DNA of 61,867 nucleotides from Roseateles sp. (GCA_019234295.1 JAFALK010000055.1:1-61867); one strand, 5' to 3'; shown: positions 9,104 to 18,635, numbered from the stretch's first letter. Numbers and translations: made by a program. The notes: a model not told the origin generated them from the letters alone.

Positions 9104-9613
9104 TCAGCGGCCCTGCGCGCGGATGCGCTGGACCAGCGCCGTCGTCGAATACCCAGCCACGAAGGGAATCGCCAAAGCCTGTCCGCCCCAGGAGCGCACC
9201 AGGCGCGTTTCCTCGAGCGTCTCCATGTCGTAGTCACCGCCCTTGACGTAGAGCGCTGGACGCACGCGGGCCAGCAAGGCGCAGGGTGTGGGCTCGTCGA
9301 AGAACGTCACCGCGTCGACGCAGGCCAGCCCGGCGAGCACCAGCGCACGGTCGAGTTCGCGGTTCAGCGGCCGGTCTGCGCCCTTGCCCAGGCCACGGGC
9401 CGAAGCGTCGGTGTTGATGGCCACGATGAGGCTGGCGCCTTGCCGGCGCGCCTCGTGCAGGTAGGCAACGTGGCCGCGATGCAGCACGTCGAACACGCCG
9501 TTGGTGAACACCAGGGGCCGCGGCAGCGCCGCCAGGCGCTGCGCCAGCGTCGGGTCGTCCAACGCGGCGGCGTCGATCAGCTTGTCCTCGAGCGCCCAGC
9601 CGAGCGTTGTCAT
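9104..9613 (-). CDS. hldC: D-glycero-beta-D-manno-heptose 1-phosphate adenylyltransferase
   Basis: A 169-residue nucleotidyltransferase that makes ADP-D-glycero-D-manno-heptose. The cytidylyltransferase-like fold is shown by TNGVFDVLHRGHVAYLHEAR (HxGH motif) and YVKGGDYDMETLEE. It equals the C-terminal half of the fused HldE (RfaE domain II) of enterobacteria, here a separate gene. It overlaps hldA by 4 bp. The alternative symbol is rfaE2. Confidence 0.93.
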   Translation of the reverse strand: MTTLGWALEDKLIDAAALDDPTLAQRLAALPRPLVFTNGVFDVLHRGHVAYLHEARRQGASLIVAINTDASARGLGKGADRPLNRELDRALVLAGLACVDAVTFFDEPTPCALLARVRPALYVKGGDYDMETLEETRLVRSWGGQALAIPFVAGYSTTALVQRIRAQGR

Positions 9614-10548
9614 GCTGCCAGTTCCTCGTAGCTGACGGTGGCCGTGCCGAACTTGCCTACGACAATGCCACCGGCCTTGTTCGCCAGGCGCATCGCCGCA
9701 TCGAGCGGAACACCGGCGGCCATCAGAGCGGCCAGCGTCGCGATCACCGTATCGCCGGCGCCGGTGACGTCGAAGACTTCGCGCGCGCGCGCCGGCTCGT
9801 GCACGGTGCCCTCTGGGCCAAACAGGGTCATGCCCTCCTCGGAACGCGTCAGCAGCACCGAACCGATGTCGATTTGCGCCCGAAGAGCGGCAACGCGCTC
9901 GGCCAGATCGTCCTCGTTGCGCCAGTGGCCGATCACCTGCGCCAGCTCGCCGCGATTGGGCGTGATGATGCTGGCCCCGGCGTACCGCCTGTAGTCGCTG
10001 CCCTTGGGGTCGATCAGCACCGGCTTGCCCGCCGCACGAGCCAGCTCGATCATGCGCGGGATGTGGGCAAGGCCTCCCTTGCCGTAGTCGGAAAACAGCA
10101 CGACCTCGTGCACCGGCAGCTGCTCGGCGAACGCGTCGACCATCTGGCCCAACACCTCGTGGTCGGGCTCGTTCTCGAAGTCCACACGGATCAGCTGCTG
10201 GGCGCGGCCGATCACACGCAGCTTCACGATGGTGGAGAGCTGCGGATCGGTGCGCAGCACGGCCTCGATGCCACGCTGGGCGAGCAGCTGCCCGAGCGAG
10301 TCGGCCGCGTGATCGGCCCCGACGACCGTCAGCAGCGTGGCTCGTGCGCCCAGGGTCTTGACGTTGAGCGCCACGTTGGCAGCGCCGCCAAGGCGCTCCT
10401 CCTCGCGTTCAACCCGCACTACCGGCACGGGCGCCTCGGGCGAGATGCGCTCGACGGCGCCGTACCAGTAGCGGTCGAGCATCACGTCACCGACAACGAG
10501 GATCCGGCAGCCCGCCAGCGCGGCGGGCGACGGCAGGCCCGCGCTCAT
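9610..10548 (-). CDS. hldA: D-glycero-beta-D-manno-heptose-7-phosphate kinase
   Basis: A 312-residue PfkB-family kinase, the counterpart of HldE domain I (RfaE1). It phosphorylates heptose 7-phosphate at C1. Visible: VVGDVMLDRYWYGAVERISP near the N-terminus, substrate/ADP-binding middle, and the PfkB anion-hole motif DVTGAGDTVIATLAA near residue 255. The start at 10548 (MSAGLPSP) gives an ATGA overlap with gmhA; a start at 10584 would only add residues inside gmhA. Second gene of the operon. Confidence 0.93.
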   Translation of the reverse strand: MSAGLPSPAALAGCRILVVGDVMLDRYWYGAVERISPEAPVPVVRVEREEERLGGAANVALNVKTLGARATLLTVVGADHAADSLGQLLAQRGIEAVLRTDPQLSTIVKLRVIGRAQQLIRVDFENEPDHEVLGQMVDAFAEQLPVHEVVLFSDYGKGGLAHIPRMIELARAAGKPVLIDPKGSDYRRYAGASIITPNRGELAQVIGHWRNEDDLAERVAALRAQIDIGSVLLTRSEEGMTLFGPEGTVHEPARAREVFDVTGAGDTVIATLAALMAAGVPLDAAMRLANKAGGIVVGKFGTATVSYEELAA

Positions 10549-11117
10549 TGCCCCACACCCAGTTCCGACTCGATCAGGCCGCACAGGGTGTGGCCGATCA
10601 GAATGTGCGCTTCCTGGATCCGCGCGGTGACCTGGCTCGGCACCACGATGGCCGCGTCGCAGGCCTCGCGCAGTTGGCCGCCGTCGCGGCCAAGCAGGCC
10701 CAGCGTCCAGATGCCGACCTCGCGCGCCGCGGCGACGGCGCGCAGTACGTTGCGCGAATTACCGGAGGTGGAGATCGCGATGAGCCCGTCGCCGGCGCGG
10801 CCGAGGCCGGCCACCTGGCGCGCGAAAACCTCGTCAAAGGAGTAGTCGTTGCCGATGCAAGTCAGCGCCGAGGTGTCGGTGTTCAGGGCCAGGCCAGCGA
10901 GTGGTCGACGGTCCTTGATGAAGCGACCGGTCAGCTCTGACGCCAGGTGTTGGCTGTCCGCCGCCGAGCCACCGTTGCCGCAGAACATCAGCTTGCCGCC
11001 GCCCTTGAGCAGCCCCGCCAACTGGCGGCCGGCCGCGGCCACGGCTTCGTCGAGCGCCGGCAAGGCGGCCATCAGGGCGTCGTGTTCTGCGAGATTCTGG
11101 AGAAAGAGGGAGTTCAT
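10545..11117 (-). CDS. gmhA: Phosphoheptose isomerase (SIS domain)
   Basis: A 190-residue sedoheptulose 7-phosphate isomerase, the first step to ADP-heptose. The SIS fold is shown by FCGNGGSAADSQHLASELTG (residues 45-64) and AISTSGNSRNVLRAV; the C-terminal HILIGHTLCGLIE matches family members. The ATG at 11117 was selected; the frame stays open far upstream only because it runs antisense to msbA. It heads the minus-strand operon gmhA-hldA-hldC-gmhB-GT4 and is divergent from msbA, leaving 123 bp for two promoters. DiaA-like SIS proteins are an alternative, but the context decides. Confidence 0.9.
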   Translation of the reverse strand: MNSLFLQNLAEHDALMAALPALDEAVAAAGRQLAGLLKGGGKLMFCGNGGSAADSQHLASELTGRFIKDRRPLAGLALNTDTSALTCIGNDYSFDEVFARQVAGLGRAGDGLIAISTSGNSRNVLRAVAAAREVGIWTLGLLGRDGGQLREACDAAIVVPSQVTARIQEAHILIGHTLCGLIESELGVGQ

Positions 11118-11240
11118 CAAGAGCGGGAGAGGATGTCGGGACGCGGGCCGGTGTCGCCTCGAAAGGCGGCAAAAGTTGGCGAAAGATCCTACACCAGCCC
11201 TCGGCGGCCCCCGGCTGCGAATGCACGACAATCGCCGCCC

Positions 11241-12977
11241 ATGACCGCCCCTGAACAGGACCTCACGACGATCGCGCGCCGGCTGGCCGTCTACGTCAAG
11301 CCCTACCGCGCCGGCCTGGGCCTCACCCTGCTCGCCTACCTGGGCGCTGCCGCCACCGAACCCGTGATCCCCTGGATCATCAGCAAGCTCTTCGGCACGG
11401 GCTTTGATGCAGGATCCTTCCCAATCTACTGGGTGCCGGCCATCCTGATTGGGCTGTTCTTCGTGCGTGGCCTGTGCAGCTTCCTCGGTCAGTACATGTT
11501 CAATTGGACGCTCTCGCGTTCGGTCATGGACTTCCGCGCCGCATTGCTCGATGCACTGCTGCGCGCGGACGCCCGCACCTTCACGAGCCTGCAACCTGGC
11601 ACGGCTGTGACCAAGGTCGTCAACGATCCGCAGCAGATTCTGACCCTGCTGGGCAACACACTGATCAACGTGCTGCGCGACGGCCTGCCGGCCCTGGCCA
11701 TGGTCGCCAATCTGTTCTGGCTGAACTGGAAGCTCACGCTGCTGTCGCTGGTCACCACGCCGCTGATGGCCTGGGTGGTGCGCAAGGTCAACCACCGCGT
11801 GCGCCAGATGGGCACCCGCACCTATGACGCCCAGCTCTCTCTCGTCAACAAGGTGGACGACGTGACCCGCGCCTGGCGCGTGGTACGCAGCTTCGATGCC
11901 GCCGAGCACGAGCGCAATGAATTCGCAAAGCGCGCCAAGGAGGTCCAACAGAGCGGCCTCAAGACCGCCGCAGCCGGCGCGATGACGCAGCCGCTCTCGC
12001 AGCTGATCGCCAGCATCGGGCTCTCGCTGATCGTGGCCCTGGCGCTCTACCAGTCGCGCCGCAACGGCACGGGCGTGGGCGAGTTCGCCGCCTTCGTCAC
12101 CGCACTGCTGTTGCTCACCTCGCGCCTGCGTCATCTCTCGGACCTGGCCCAGCCCATCACCAATGCACTGGTCATCGCGCGCGGCTGCCTGACGATGATG
12201 GACACGCCTTCTGAGCCCGACACCGGCACCCGCGAGCTCAAGGACTGCCGCGGCGAGATCACGCTCGACGACGTGGTACTGCGCTACCCGGAGGCCGATC
12301 GTCCCGCGCTGAACGGGCTTTCGCTCGTCTTCAAGGCTGGACAGACCACGGCCCTGGTCGGATCGTCGGGCGCGGGAAAGAGCTCGATCGTCCACCTGCT
12401 GCTGGCCTTCGGCGCGCCGACAAGCGGCCAAATCCGCATCGACGGCGAAGACATCGGCGAGCTCCGCAAAGCCAACCTGCGCCGCCAGTTCGCGGTCGTC
12501 TCTCAAGACATCGTGCTCTTCGATACCTCTGTGGCCGCCAACATCGCCTACGGCCAGCCGCTCGATGCGGCGCGGCTGGAGCAGGCGCTGCGGGCCGCCC
12601 ACCTCTGGGACTTCGTCCAGACCCTGCCGCAGGGCGTGGACACGCCCGTCGGTGCCAACGGCAGCAAGCTCTCCGGCGGCCAGCGCCAGCGTCTGGCCAT
12701 CGCGCGGGCGCTGTACAAGGACGCGCCGATCTGGGTCTTTGACGAAGCCACCTCGGCCCTGGACACGGAGAGCGAGCGAGCCGTGCAGCAGGCGCTCGAA
12801 GCCTGGCAGGGCCGCAAGACGCTCATCGTCATCGCCCACCGGCTCTCCACGATCCGCGGCGCTGACGTCATCCACGTGCTGCGCGACGGCAAGCGGGTGG
12901 AGACCGGCTCGCACGCCGAACTGATCGCGCGCGACGGTGCCTATGCCGCCATGGTCCGCGCCCAGCATGGCGAATAG
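11241..12977 (+). CDS. msbA: Lipid A export ABC transporter (permease plus ATPase)
   Basis: A 578-residue half-transporter that dimerises in the inner membrane to flip lipid A-core. The transmembrane domain occupies residues 1-320 (for example LLAYLGAAATEPVIPWIIS and SIGLSLIVALALYQ). ATPase domain: Walker A GSSGAGKSS (K380), signature LSGGQRQRLA near 478, Walker B IWVFDEATSALD (D501, E502), H-loop AHRLST (H533). All catalytic residues are present. The ATG at 11241 was chosen since the upstream open frame is antisense to gmhA. Placement beside the heptose operon supports MsbA over other type-1 exporters. Confidence 0.93.
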   Translation: MTAPEQDLTTIARRLAVYVKPYRAGLGLTLLAYLGAAATEPVIPWIISKLFGTGFDAGSFPIYWVPAILIGLFFVRGLCSFLGQYMFNWTLSRSVMDFRAALLDALLRADARTFTSLQPGTAVTKVVNDPQQILTLLGNTLINVLRDGLPALAMVANLFWLNWKLTLLSLVTTPLMAWVVRKVNHRVRQMGTRTYDAQLSLVNKVDDVTRAWRVVRSFDAAEHERNEFAKRAKEVQQSGLKTAAAGAMTQPLSQLIASIGLSLIVALALYQSRRNGTGVGEFAAFVTALLLLTSRLRHLSDLAQPITNALVIARGCLTMMDTPSEPDTGTRELKDCRGEITLDDVVLRYPEADRPALNGLSLVFKAGQTTALVGSSGAGKSSIVHLLLAFGAPTSGQIRIDGEDIGELRKANLRRQFAVVSQDIVLFDTSVAANIAYGQPLDAARLEQALRAAHLWDFVQTLPQGVDTPVGANGSKLSGGQRQRLAIARALYKDAPIWVFDEATSALDTESERAVQQALEAWQGRKTLIVIAHRLSTIRGADVIHVLRDGKRVETGSHAELIARDGAYAAMVRAQHGE

Positions 12978-13075
12978 GTGCGCCTCCGCTGCTGGCGTTG
13001 GTCGTTGGCATCTGTGCGCGCCCAGAGCCGTCGGCCGAGCGCCCGTTCCGCGGCGTCGATAGTGAGCCCTAGCGC

Positions 13076-13536
13076 GTGATCGACGTCGCCGCTATGGTCG
13101 AGGCCCTGGCCGACGACTGGATCGAGCAGGGCCCGCGGCTGCGTTGCAAGGCCGCACCGTCGCTGGCTGCGCAAAGGCGGCGCTGCGCCGCACAGTCGCG
13201 AACCTCGTGGGCAATGCGCTGCGCTATGGGTGCGAGGTGGGGATCGGGTCCCGGGGCGAAGCCCGGGCCGTTGTACTGCGCGCCGTCGTACTGCGCATCG
13301 CCGACCGCGGCCCGTGCCTGGCGGCCGAGCAGCTGGAGAAAGTCTTCCAGCCCTTCTATCGTGGCGAGTCCTCGGGCAACCGTGCGAGCGGCGTCACGGG
13401 CCTATGCCTGTTCATTGCTCGCGACCTGTGCCGATGGGTGGCCGCCAGCCTCACGCTCGCGAACTTGCGAACTTGCGAACTTGCGAATCGCGACGGCGGC
13501 GCCCTGCTCTCCGAGGCGCGGCTGCCTGGGCGCTGA
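13076..13536 (+). pseudogene. Remnant of a two-component sensor histidine kinase
   Basis: Only the C-terminal part of an EnvZ-type kinase is left. The first stretch reads IDVAAMVEALADDWIEQGPR in one frame; after a frameshift near 13140 the next frame gives RRTVANLVGNALRYG (N-box) and IADRGPCLAAEQLEKVFQPFYRGE (G1 box and F box) and VTGLCLFIARDL (G2 box). Two glycines of the ATP lid are replaced by cysteine. A 24-bp insert of three 8-bp repeats lengthens the sequence near the end. No dimerisation domain, membrane segments or response regulator gene remain. Confidence 0.75.
13459..13487. repeat. 8-bp tandem repeat (GCGAACTT)n
   Basis: 3.6 perfect units inside the kinase remnant. Removing three units (24 bp) restores the expected ...LTLANRDGG... 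ending, so the array looks like an in-frame expansion within decayed coding DNA. Confidence 0.85.
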
Positions 13537-13539
13537 GGT

Positions 13540-14820
13540 TCAGGCCGGAGCGGCCTCTTGTGCGAAGCCGGCCTTGCGCCTGCGCAGGGACGTCGGGTCG
13601 GCGCAGGGCGCCTGCGCGGGCCAGCCGAAGAAGCGCTGTACTTCGGCGCGGCGCGCGAGCGTGTCGCTCATGCCCAGGTTGATCAGCTCGACCGTGAATG
13701 AGGGCTCGAAGAGCAGGTAGCTCGCGAGCGCCGAACCACTGGCGGCCTTGCCTTCGCCACTCACGCCCGCACCACGAAGCATCGCGCGTACGGGCGCAGG
13801 CAGGCTGCCCTGATGTTCGGCGGCGAGGTCGTCGAGGCGGCGGCTCGGAGCGATGACGAGCACCTCGATGGGCCGCAGCGCTGTGCTGCCGCGCTGCTCC
13901 GGCGTGAGGATGGAAAGCGTTGAGTTGATGCGCTGCAGCCGCTCCACGTCGACGGCCAGCGCGTCCAGAAAGATGTTGGACAGCGCATGGCCGGCGATCT
14001 GGGCCATGGTCGGGTGACCGGTGACCTGGACATTGCGCCGCCCAGGCGGCTCGTGCATGCGGCCAGCGCCGATCACGAGGATGCGCTCTGCGCCCAGGTG
14101 CACGGCCGGCGAGATCGGCGCGCTCTGGCGCATCGACCCGTCGCCGAACCACTCGGGTTGGCCGTCAAGGTCGAGCTGCTCGGCAGGAAAGATGAAGGGA
14201 ATGGCCGAGGAGGCAAGCAGATGTTCGACGCTGATCTGCGTGCGCTGGGCAATGCGCTGCGAACGCTGCCAGGGCGCAATGTCGCGCTGCGTCTGATAGA
14301 AGGTGACGTGCTGGCCCGAGGTGTAGCTGGAGCCGCTGATCGCCAGCGCCTGCATGTGGCCGGCCTCGAGCATGCGCTCCAGCCGCTCCAGGCGCACCCA
14401 GCGCCGCAGCAGCTCACCGAGCGGCCGGTTGTCCAGCAAGCTATTGGGCCGTGAGCGGCGCCAGCGCGCGATCGCCCAGCCGATACTCATCATGGTCAGC
14501 CAGCGCGCGCCGGTGCGGACCACGCCGAAGGCATCGGCATCATAGACCTGGTCCACGTGGATGTTCTGCCAGATGTAGACGAGGCCGTCGACGGCAGCAT
14601 CGAAATCGTCGGACTGGCACGCCAACGTGGAGGCGTTGATGGCGCCGGCCGAGGTACCGGCGATGACGGGGAAGGGATTGCCGCCGATCTGGCCCGCATC
14701 ACGCCGCAACTGCGCGACTGCGGCCAGCACCCCGACCTGGTAGGCCGCGCGCGCGCCGCCGCCGGTCAGGATCAGACCGGTGGAGGGTTCCGTGGAGGGG
14801 CTGTCCAGCACGCTGCTCAT
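13540..14820 (-). CDS. Patatin-like phospholipase
   Basis: A 426-residue Ser/Asp-dyad acyl hydrolase. Motifs from the start at 14820: oxyanion loop TGGGARAAYQ (residues 19-28), nucleophile elbow GTSAG (S57), and catalytic aspartate in FGDGSM (D227). The DGA motif is DGS here, a common variant. No signal peptide; probably cytoplasmic or membrane-peripheral. A longer start at 14880 would add 20 residues. The gene lies 69 bp downstream of the dnaE stop on the same strand. The substrate is not predictable; lysophospholipase or esterase activity is typical of the bacterial group. Confidence 0.87.
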   Translation of the reverse strand: MSSVLDSPSTEPSTGLILTGGGARAAYQVGVLAAVAQLRRDAGQIGGNPFPVIAGTSAGAINASTLACQSDDFDAAVDGLVYIWQNIHVDQVYDADAFGVVRTGARWLTMMSIGWAIARWRRSRPNSLLDNRPLGELLRRWVRLERLERMLEAGHMQALAISGSSYTSGQHVTFYQTQRDIAPWQRSQRIAQRTQISVEHLLASSAIPFIFPAEQLDLDGQPEWFGDGSMRQSAPISPAVHLGAERILVIGAGRMHEPPGRRNVQVTGHPTMAQIAGHALSNIFLDALAVDVERLQRINSTLSILTPEQRGSTALRPIEVLVIAPSRRLDDLAAEHQGSLPAPVRAMLRGAGVSGEGKAASGSALASYLLFEPSFTVELINLGMSDTLARRAEVQRFFGWPAQAPCADPTSLRRRKAGFAQEAAPA

Positions 14821-14889
14821 CGGCAGATCATCGCCGAATGGCGGGGCGTGCGGATCACCGCGGCGTGGCATATGCGCCAAAAACGGGAA

Positions 14890-17800
14890 TTAGCCGCCGC
14901 CCTCAAAAATGATCTGGCCGAGGCCCGCGAGACGCTCGAGCGCCTCGTCGCTGGGCCAGAACCGGCTGTCCTCGCCGAGTTGGAGGCGGAACTCGGCGCG
15001 ACCTTCCAGGCGGTGCGCCGTCTCGATGCGCAGGCCCTGGCGCAAGGTGGCGCCCTCTTCCGTCTCCACCGAACGGGCTGGCCATTGCCGGACGACCTCG
15101 AGCAGAGGTGGCAGCTTGCCGTTGACCTTCGCCTCGAAGCAGCGACCGAAGCGGGCGCGCGCGGCCGGCAGGTCCCAGATCGCCTCGACGGTCAGGCGCA
15201 AGCCACCGGAGAAGCGATCGTCCCGAACCTTGCCGGAGACGATCAGCAGCTCGTCGTCTTTGAGTGAATCCTTGTGCTGGTTCAACAGCTCCTCGTTGAC
15301 CACGGCCTCGATGGCGGCCGTCTTGTCGTCGAGCTTGAAGATGGCGACGCGGCCGCGCTGGCCGTTGATGACGCGCAGGTCGCCGACGATGCCGGCCACG
15401 AGCAGGGGCTCGCGGCTGTCGGAGAGGTCCACGACGCGGCGCTTGACCATGCGGCGGACCTCGTCGCCGCCATGGTCGAAGAGATGTCCCGACAGGTAAA
15501 AGCCGATGGCGGTCTTCTCGAGCGAGAGCCGCTCCTTGATGGTCCAGGGCTCGGCGGCTTCGAGTGGCGGCTCGGCCGAGGAGCTCGCATGCGAGTCGTC
15601 AAAATCGAAGAGACCGCCCTGGTCGGCGTCCTGCTCGAGCTTGTCGGCGAAGGTGTAGCCCAGGGCCACACTGGCGAGCAGGCGCGAGCGCTCCGGCTCG
15701 ATGCTGTCGAAGGCACCGGCCTTAATCAGAGCCTCCACCACGCGCTTGTTGACGCTCTTGCGATCCACGCGGGCACAGAAATCGAAGAAGCTCTTGAACT
15801 CGCCGCCCTCGCTGCGCGCGCGGACGATGGCCTCGATGGCGCCCTGCCCCGTACCCTTGATGGCGCCCAGGCCGTAGTTGATGCGCTTGATGCGCTTGGC
15901 CCCCCCGCGCGCGCCTTGCGGGTCGCTGCCCCCTGCGGGGGCGTCCGGGCGACGCGGGAGTGGCCCTTCGTCGTCGGGCATCGGCTCGAACCGGTAGACG
16001 CCCTTGTTCACATTGGGCGGCTCGAAGTCGATGCCGAAGAGCTTGGCGTCGTTCAGCAACACCTTGATCTTGTCGGTGTTGTCCATTTCGATGGTCATGT
16101 TCGCGGCGAAGAACTCGGCCGAGAAATGCACCTTGAGCCAGGCCGTGTGATAGGCCAGCAGCGAGTAGGCAGCGGCGTGCGACTTGTTGAAGCCGTAGCC
16201 CGCGAACTTCTCCATCAGGTCGAAGACTTCGTCGGCCTTGGCCTCGTCGATGCCTTTCTCGGCCGCGCCCTTGCGGAACAGCGCGCGGTGGGCGGCCATC
16301 TCCTCGGCCTTCTTCTTGCCCATGGCCCGGCGCAGCATGTCCGCGCCGCCGAGGCTGTAGCCGCCCAGCACCTGGGCGGTCTGCATCACCTGCTCCTGGT
16401 AAACCATGATGCCGTACGTCTCGGCCAGCACGCCCTCGGTCAGTGCATGGGGATACTCGACCTTCTCGCGGCCGTGTTTGCGGGCCACGAAGGTCGGGAT
16501 CAGGTCCATGGGGCCCGGACGGTAGAGCGCGTTCAGGGCAATCAGGTCTTCCAAGCGCGAAGGCTTGGCGTCTTTGAGCATCTTCTGCATGCCTGTGGAC
16601 TCGAACTGGAACACGCTCTCCGTCAGGCCGTCGGAGAAGAGCTTGTAGACCTTGGGGTCGTCGAGCGGGATGGTCTCGAAGGCGAAGTCCTTGCGTTCCG
16701 GATACCGCGCGACGATGAAGTCCTTGGCCATCTCAAGGATGGTCAGCGTGGCCAGGCCCAGGAAGTCGAACTTCACGAGGCCGATGGCCTCCACGTCGTC
16801 CTTGTCGTACTGGCTGACCGCGCTGTTGGAGCCCGGCTGCTGGTACTGCGGGCAGAAGTCGGTGATCTTGCCGGGCGCGATCAGCACGCCGCCGGCGTGC
16901 ATGCCGATGGAACGCACCGTGCCTTCTACGCGCGCAGCCAGGGCCAGCAGTTCGGCGACCTCCTCGTCTTCCTTCTCGCGCTCTTCGATCTCGGGCGCCT
17001 CGTGGCGCGCGTAGACCATCTTGGCCTTGTCGGGATCGAAGTCGGGCGGCAGCCTGGCCAGTGTCACGGTCTTGCCCGGCGGTGCGGGCACGAGCTTGGC
17101 GATGGAGTCCACGTGGCCGAAGCCCATGCCCAGCACCCGGCCGATGTCGCGCAGCGCGCCCTTGGCGGCCATGGTGCCGAAGGTGGCAATCTGGCTCACG
17201 GCAGGACGGCCGTACTTGTCCTTCACGTACTCGATGACGCGGTCGCGGTTGCCCTGGCAGAAGTCGATGTCGAAGTCCGGCATCGAGACGCGCTCGGGAT
17301 TCAGGAAGCGCTCGAACAGCAGGTTGTAAGCCAGCGGGTCCAGGTCCGTGATCGAGAGCACATACGCGACGAGCGAACCGGCGCCCGAACCCCGGCCGGG
17401 GCCGACCGGGCAGCCGTTGGCCTTGGCCCAGCGGATGAAGTCCGACACGATCAGGAAGTAGCCTGGAAAGCCCATCTTGACGATGGTGACAAGCTCGAAC
17501 TCCAGGCGCTCGACATAACGCGGACGTTCGGCGTCACGCTTGGCCGGATCGGGGAAGAGCAGCGCCAGCCGCTGCTCCAGGCCATCGTAGGAGAGCTCGC
17601 GGAAGTACTGCTCCATGGGCATGGGCGTGCCGTCGGCTTGGATGGGCGTCGGGAAGTCGGGCAGTTGCGGCTTGCCCAGCACCAGCGAGAGGCTGCAGCG
17701 GCGGGCGATCTCCACGGTGTTGGCGATCGCCGAGGGGATGTCCTTGAACAGCCTTTCCATGTCCGCCTGCGAGCGGAAATACTGGCCCGGCAGGAAGCGC

Positions 17801-18486
17801 TTGACGCGTTTGGGATTGGCCAGAGTCTCGCCGTCGGCCACGCAGATGCGGGCCTCGTGGGCATCGAAGTCGCCCTCTTCCAGAAACTGCACGGGATGAG
17901 TGGCGACCACCGGCAGGCCCAGCTCGGCCGCCAGCGGCACGCTGGCCTGCACGAGCTGCTCCTGGCCCGGCAATCCGGCGCGCTGAAGCTCGATGTAGAA
18001 GCGCTTGGGGAAAATGCCTGCCAGCTTTTGCGCCAGCGCCTTCGCCCGCACCACGTCGCCCACGCGCAGTGCCTGGCCCAGCAGGCCATGCTCGGCGCCC
18101 GAGAGGCAGATCAGGCCGCCCCCGAGCTCCTCCAGCCACTCCCATTTGAGGCAGGCCTGGTTGCGAACCACGTTGCCGATCCATGCCCGCGAGAGCAACT
18201 CGCTGAGGTTCAGATAGCCCTGCTTATTCTGCACGAGCAGCAGCAGGCGCGAGGGGTTCTTGTCCGAGCCTTCGGGCTCGAGCCAGCAGTCGGCGCCCAG
18301 GATGGGCTTGACGCCCTTGCCACGGCACGCGTTGTAGAACTTGATGCCGCCGAAGAGGTTGGCCAGATCGGTGATGGCCAGGGCCACCTGCCCATCCTTG
18401 GCCGCTGCTTTGGCCACGTCGTCGGTCCGCAGGGTGCCGTCGACGACGGAGTATTCGGTATGGGTGCGAAGGTGAACAAAAGGCAT
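14890..18486 (-). CDS. dnaE: DNA polymerase III alpha subunit
   Basis: Replicative polymerase, 1198 residues. It has the N-terminal PHP domain (FVHLRTHTEYSVVDG), palm residues in CPVGPGRGSGAGSLVAY and MPDFDIDFCQ, the helix-hairpin-helix region, an OB fold (VAGIVGDLRVINGQRGRVAIF) and the C-terminal tail. The ATG at 18486 was chosen; a longer frame to 18531 adds unrelated residues. Around residues 842-865 there is an extra Pro/Gly/Arg-rich stretch (PLPRRPDAPAGGSDPQGARG) before KRINYGLGAIKG; it is encoded by very GC-rich DNA with a perfect palindrome and looks like an inserted repeat that kept the frame. Confidence 0.96.
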   Translation of the reverse strand: MPFVHLRTHTEYSVVDGTLRTDDVAKAAAKDGQVALAITDLANLFGGIKFYNACRGKGVKPILGADCWLEPEGSDKNPSRLLLLVQNKQGYLNLSELLSRAWIGNVVRNQACLKWEWLEELGGGLICLSGAEHGLLGQALRVGDVVRAKALAQKLAGIFPKRFYIELQRAGLPGQEQLVQASVPLAAELGLPVVATHPVQFLEEGDFDAHEARICVADGETLANPKRVKRFLPGQYFRSQADMERLFKDIPSAIANTVEIARRCSLSLVLGKPQLPDFPTPIQADGTPMPMEQYFRELSYDGLEQRLALLFPDPAKRDAERPRYVERLEFELVTIVKMGFPGYFLIVSDFIRWAKANGCPVGPGRGSGAGSLVAYVLSITDLDPLAYNLLFERFLNPERVSMPDFDIDFCQGNRDRVIEYVKDKYGRPAVSQIATFGTMAAKGALRDIGRVLGMGFGHVDSIAKLVPAPPGKTVTLARLPPDFDPDKAKMVYARHEAPEIEEREKEDEEVAELLALAARVEGTVRSIGMHAGGVLIAPGKITDFCPQYQQPGSNSAVSQYDKDDVEAIGLVKFDFLGLATLTILEMAKDFIVARYPERKDFAFETIPLDDPKVYKLFSDGLTESVFQFESTGMQKMLKDAKPSRLEDLIALNALYRPGPMDLIPTFVARKHGREKVEYPHALTEGVLAETYGIMVYQEQVMQTAQVLGGYSLGGADMLRRAMGKKKAEEMAAHRALFRKGAAEKGIDEAKADEVFDLMEKFAGYGFNKSHAAAYSLLAYHTAWLKVHFSAEFFAANMTIEMDNTDKIKVLLNDAKLFGIDFEPPNVNKGVYRFEPMPDDEGPLPRRPDAPAGGSDPQGARGGAKRIKRINYGLGAIKGTGQGAIEAIVRARSEGGEFKSFFDFCARVDRKSVNKRVVEALIKAGAFDSIEPERSRLLASVALGYTFADKLEQDADQGGLFDFDDSHASSSAEPPLEAAEPWTIKERLSLEKTAIGFYLSGHLFDHGGDEVRRMVKRRVVDLSDSREPLLVAGIVGDLRVINGQRGRVAIFKLDDKTAAIEAVVNEELLNQHKDSLKDDELLIVSGKVRDDRFSGGLRLTVEAIWDLPAARARFGRCFEAKVNGKLPPLLEVVRQWPARSVETEEGATLRQGLRIETAHRLEGRAEFRLQLGEDSRFWPSDEALERLAGLGQIIFEGGG
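15901..15960. repeat. GC-rich palindromic insert within dnaE
   Basis: GCCCCC-TGC-GGGGGC (15928-15942) is a perfect 6-bp stem inside a run of G/C-rich sequence that encodes a low-complexity peptide absent from the DnaE core fold. It has the look of a short interspersed repeat that landed in frame. Exact borders cannot be fixed without relatives. Confidence 0.45.
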
Positions 18487-18635
18487 GCGAGATTTTACGC
18501 ATCGAGAGCGCTCGGGGCGCCGCGAGGTCAAGAGTTCGCCTGTGCGGTCTTGGAACTGCCGGAAGCCTCCGCGTCAGCGACAAGGATGACTGGAATACAG
18601 GCACGTGCGCGCACGGGCCGACCTGCCAGGGGAAC

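Noticed and set aside
11118..12968. Minus-strand extension of the gmhA frame across msbA
   Set aside because: The SIS protein is complete from 11117; the extension is antisense to the conserved ABC transporter.
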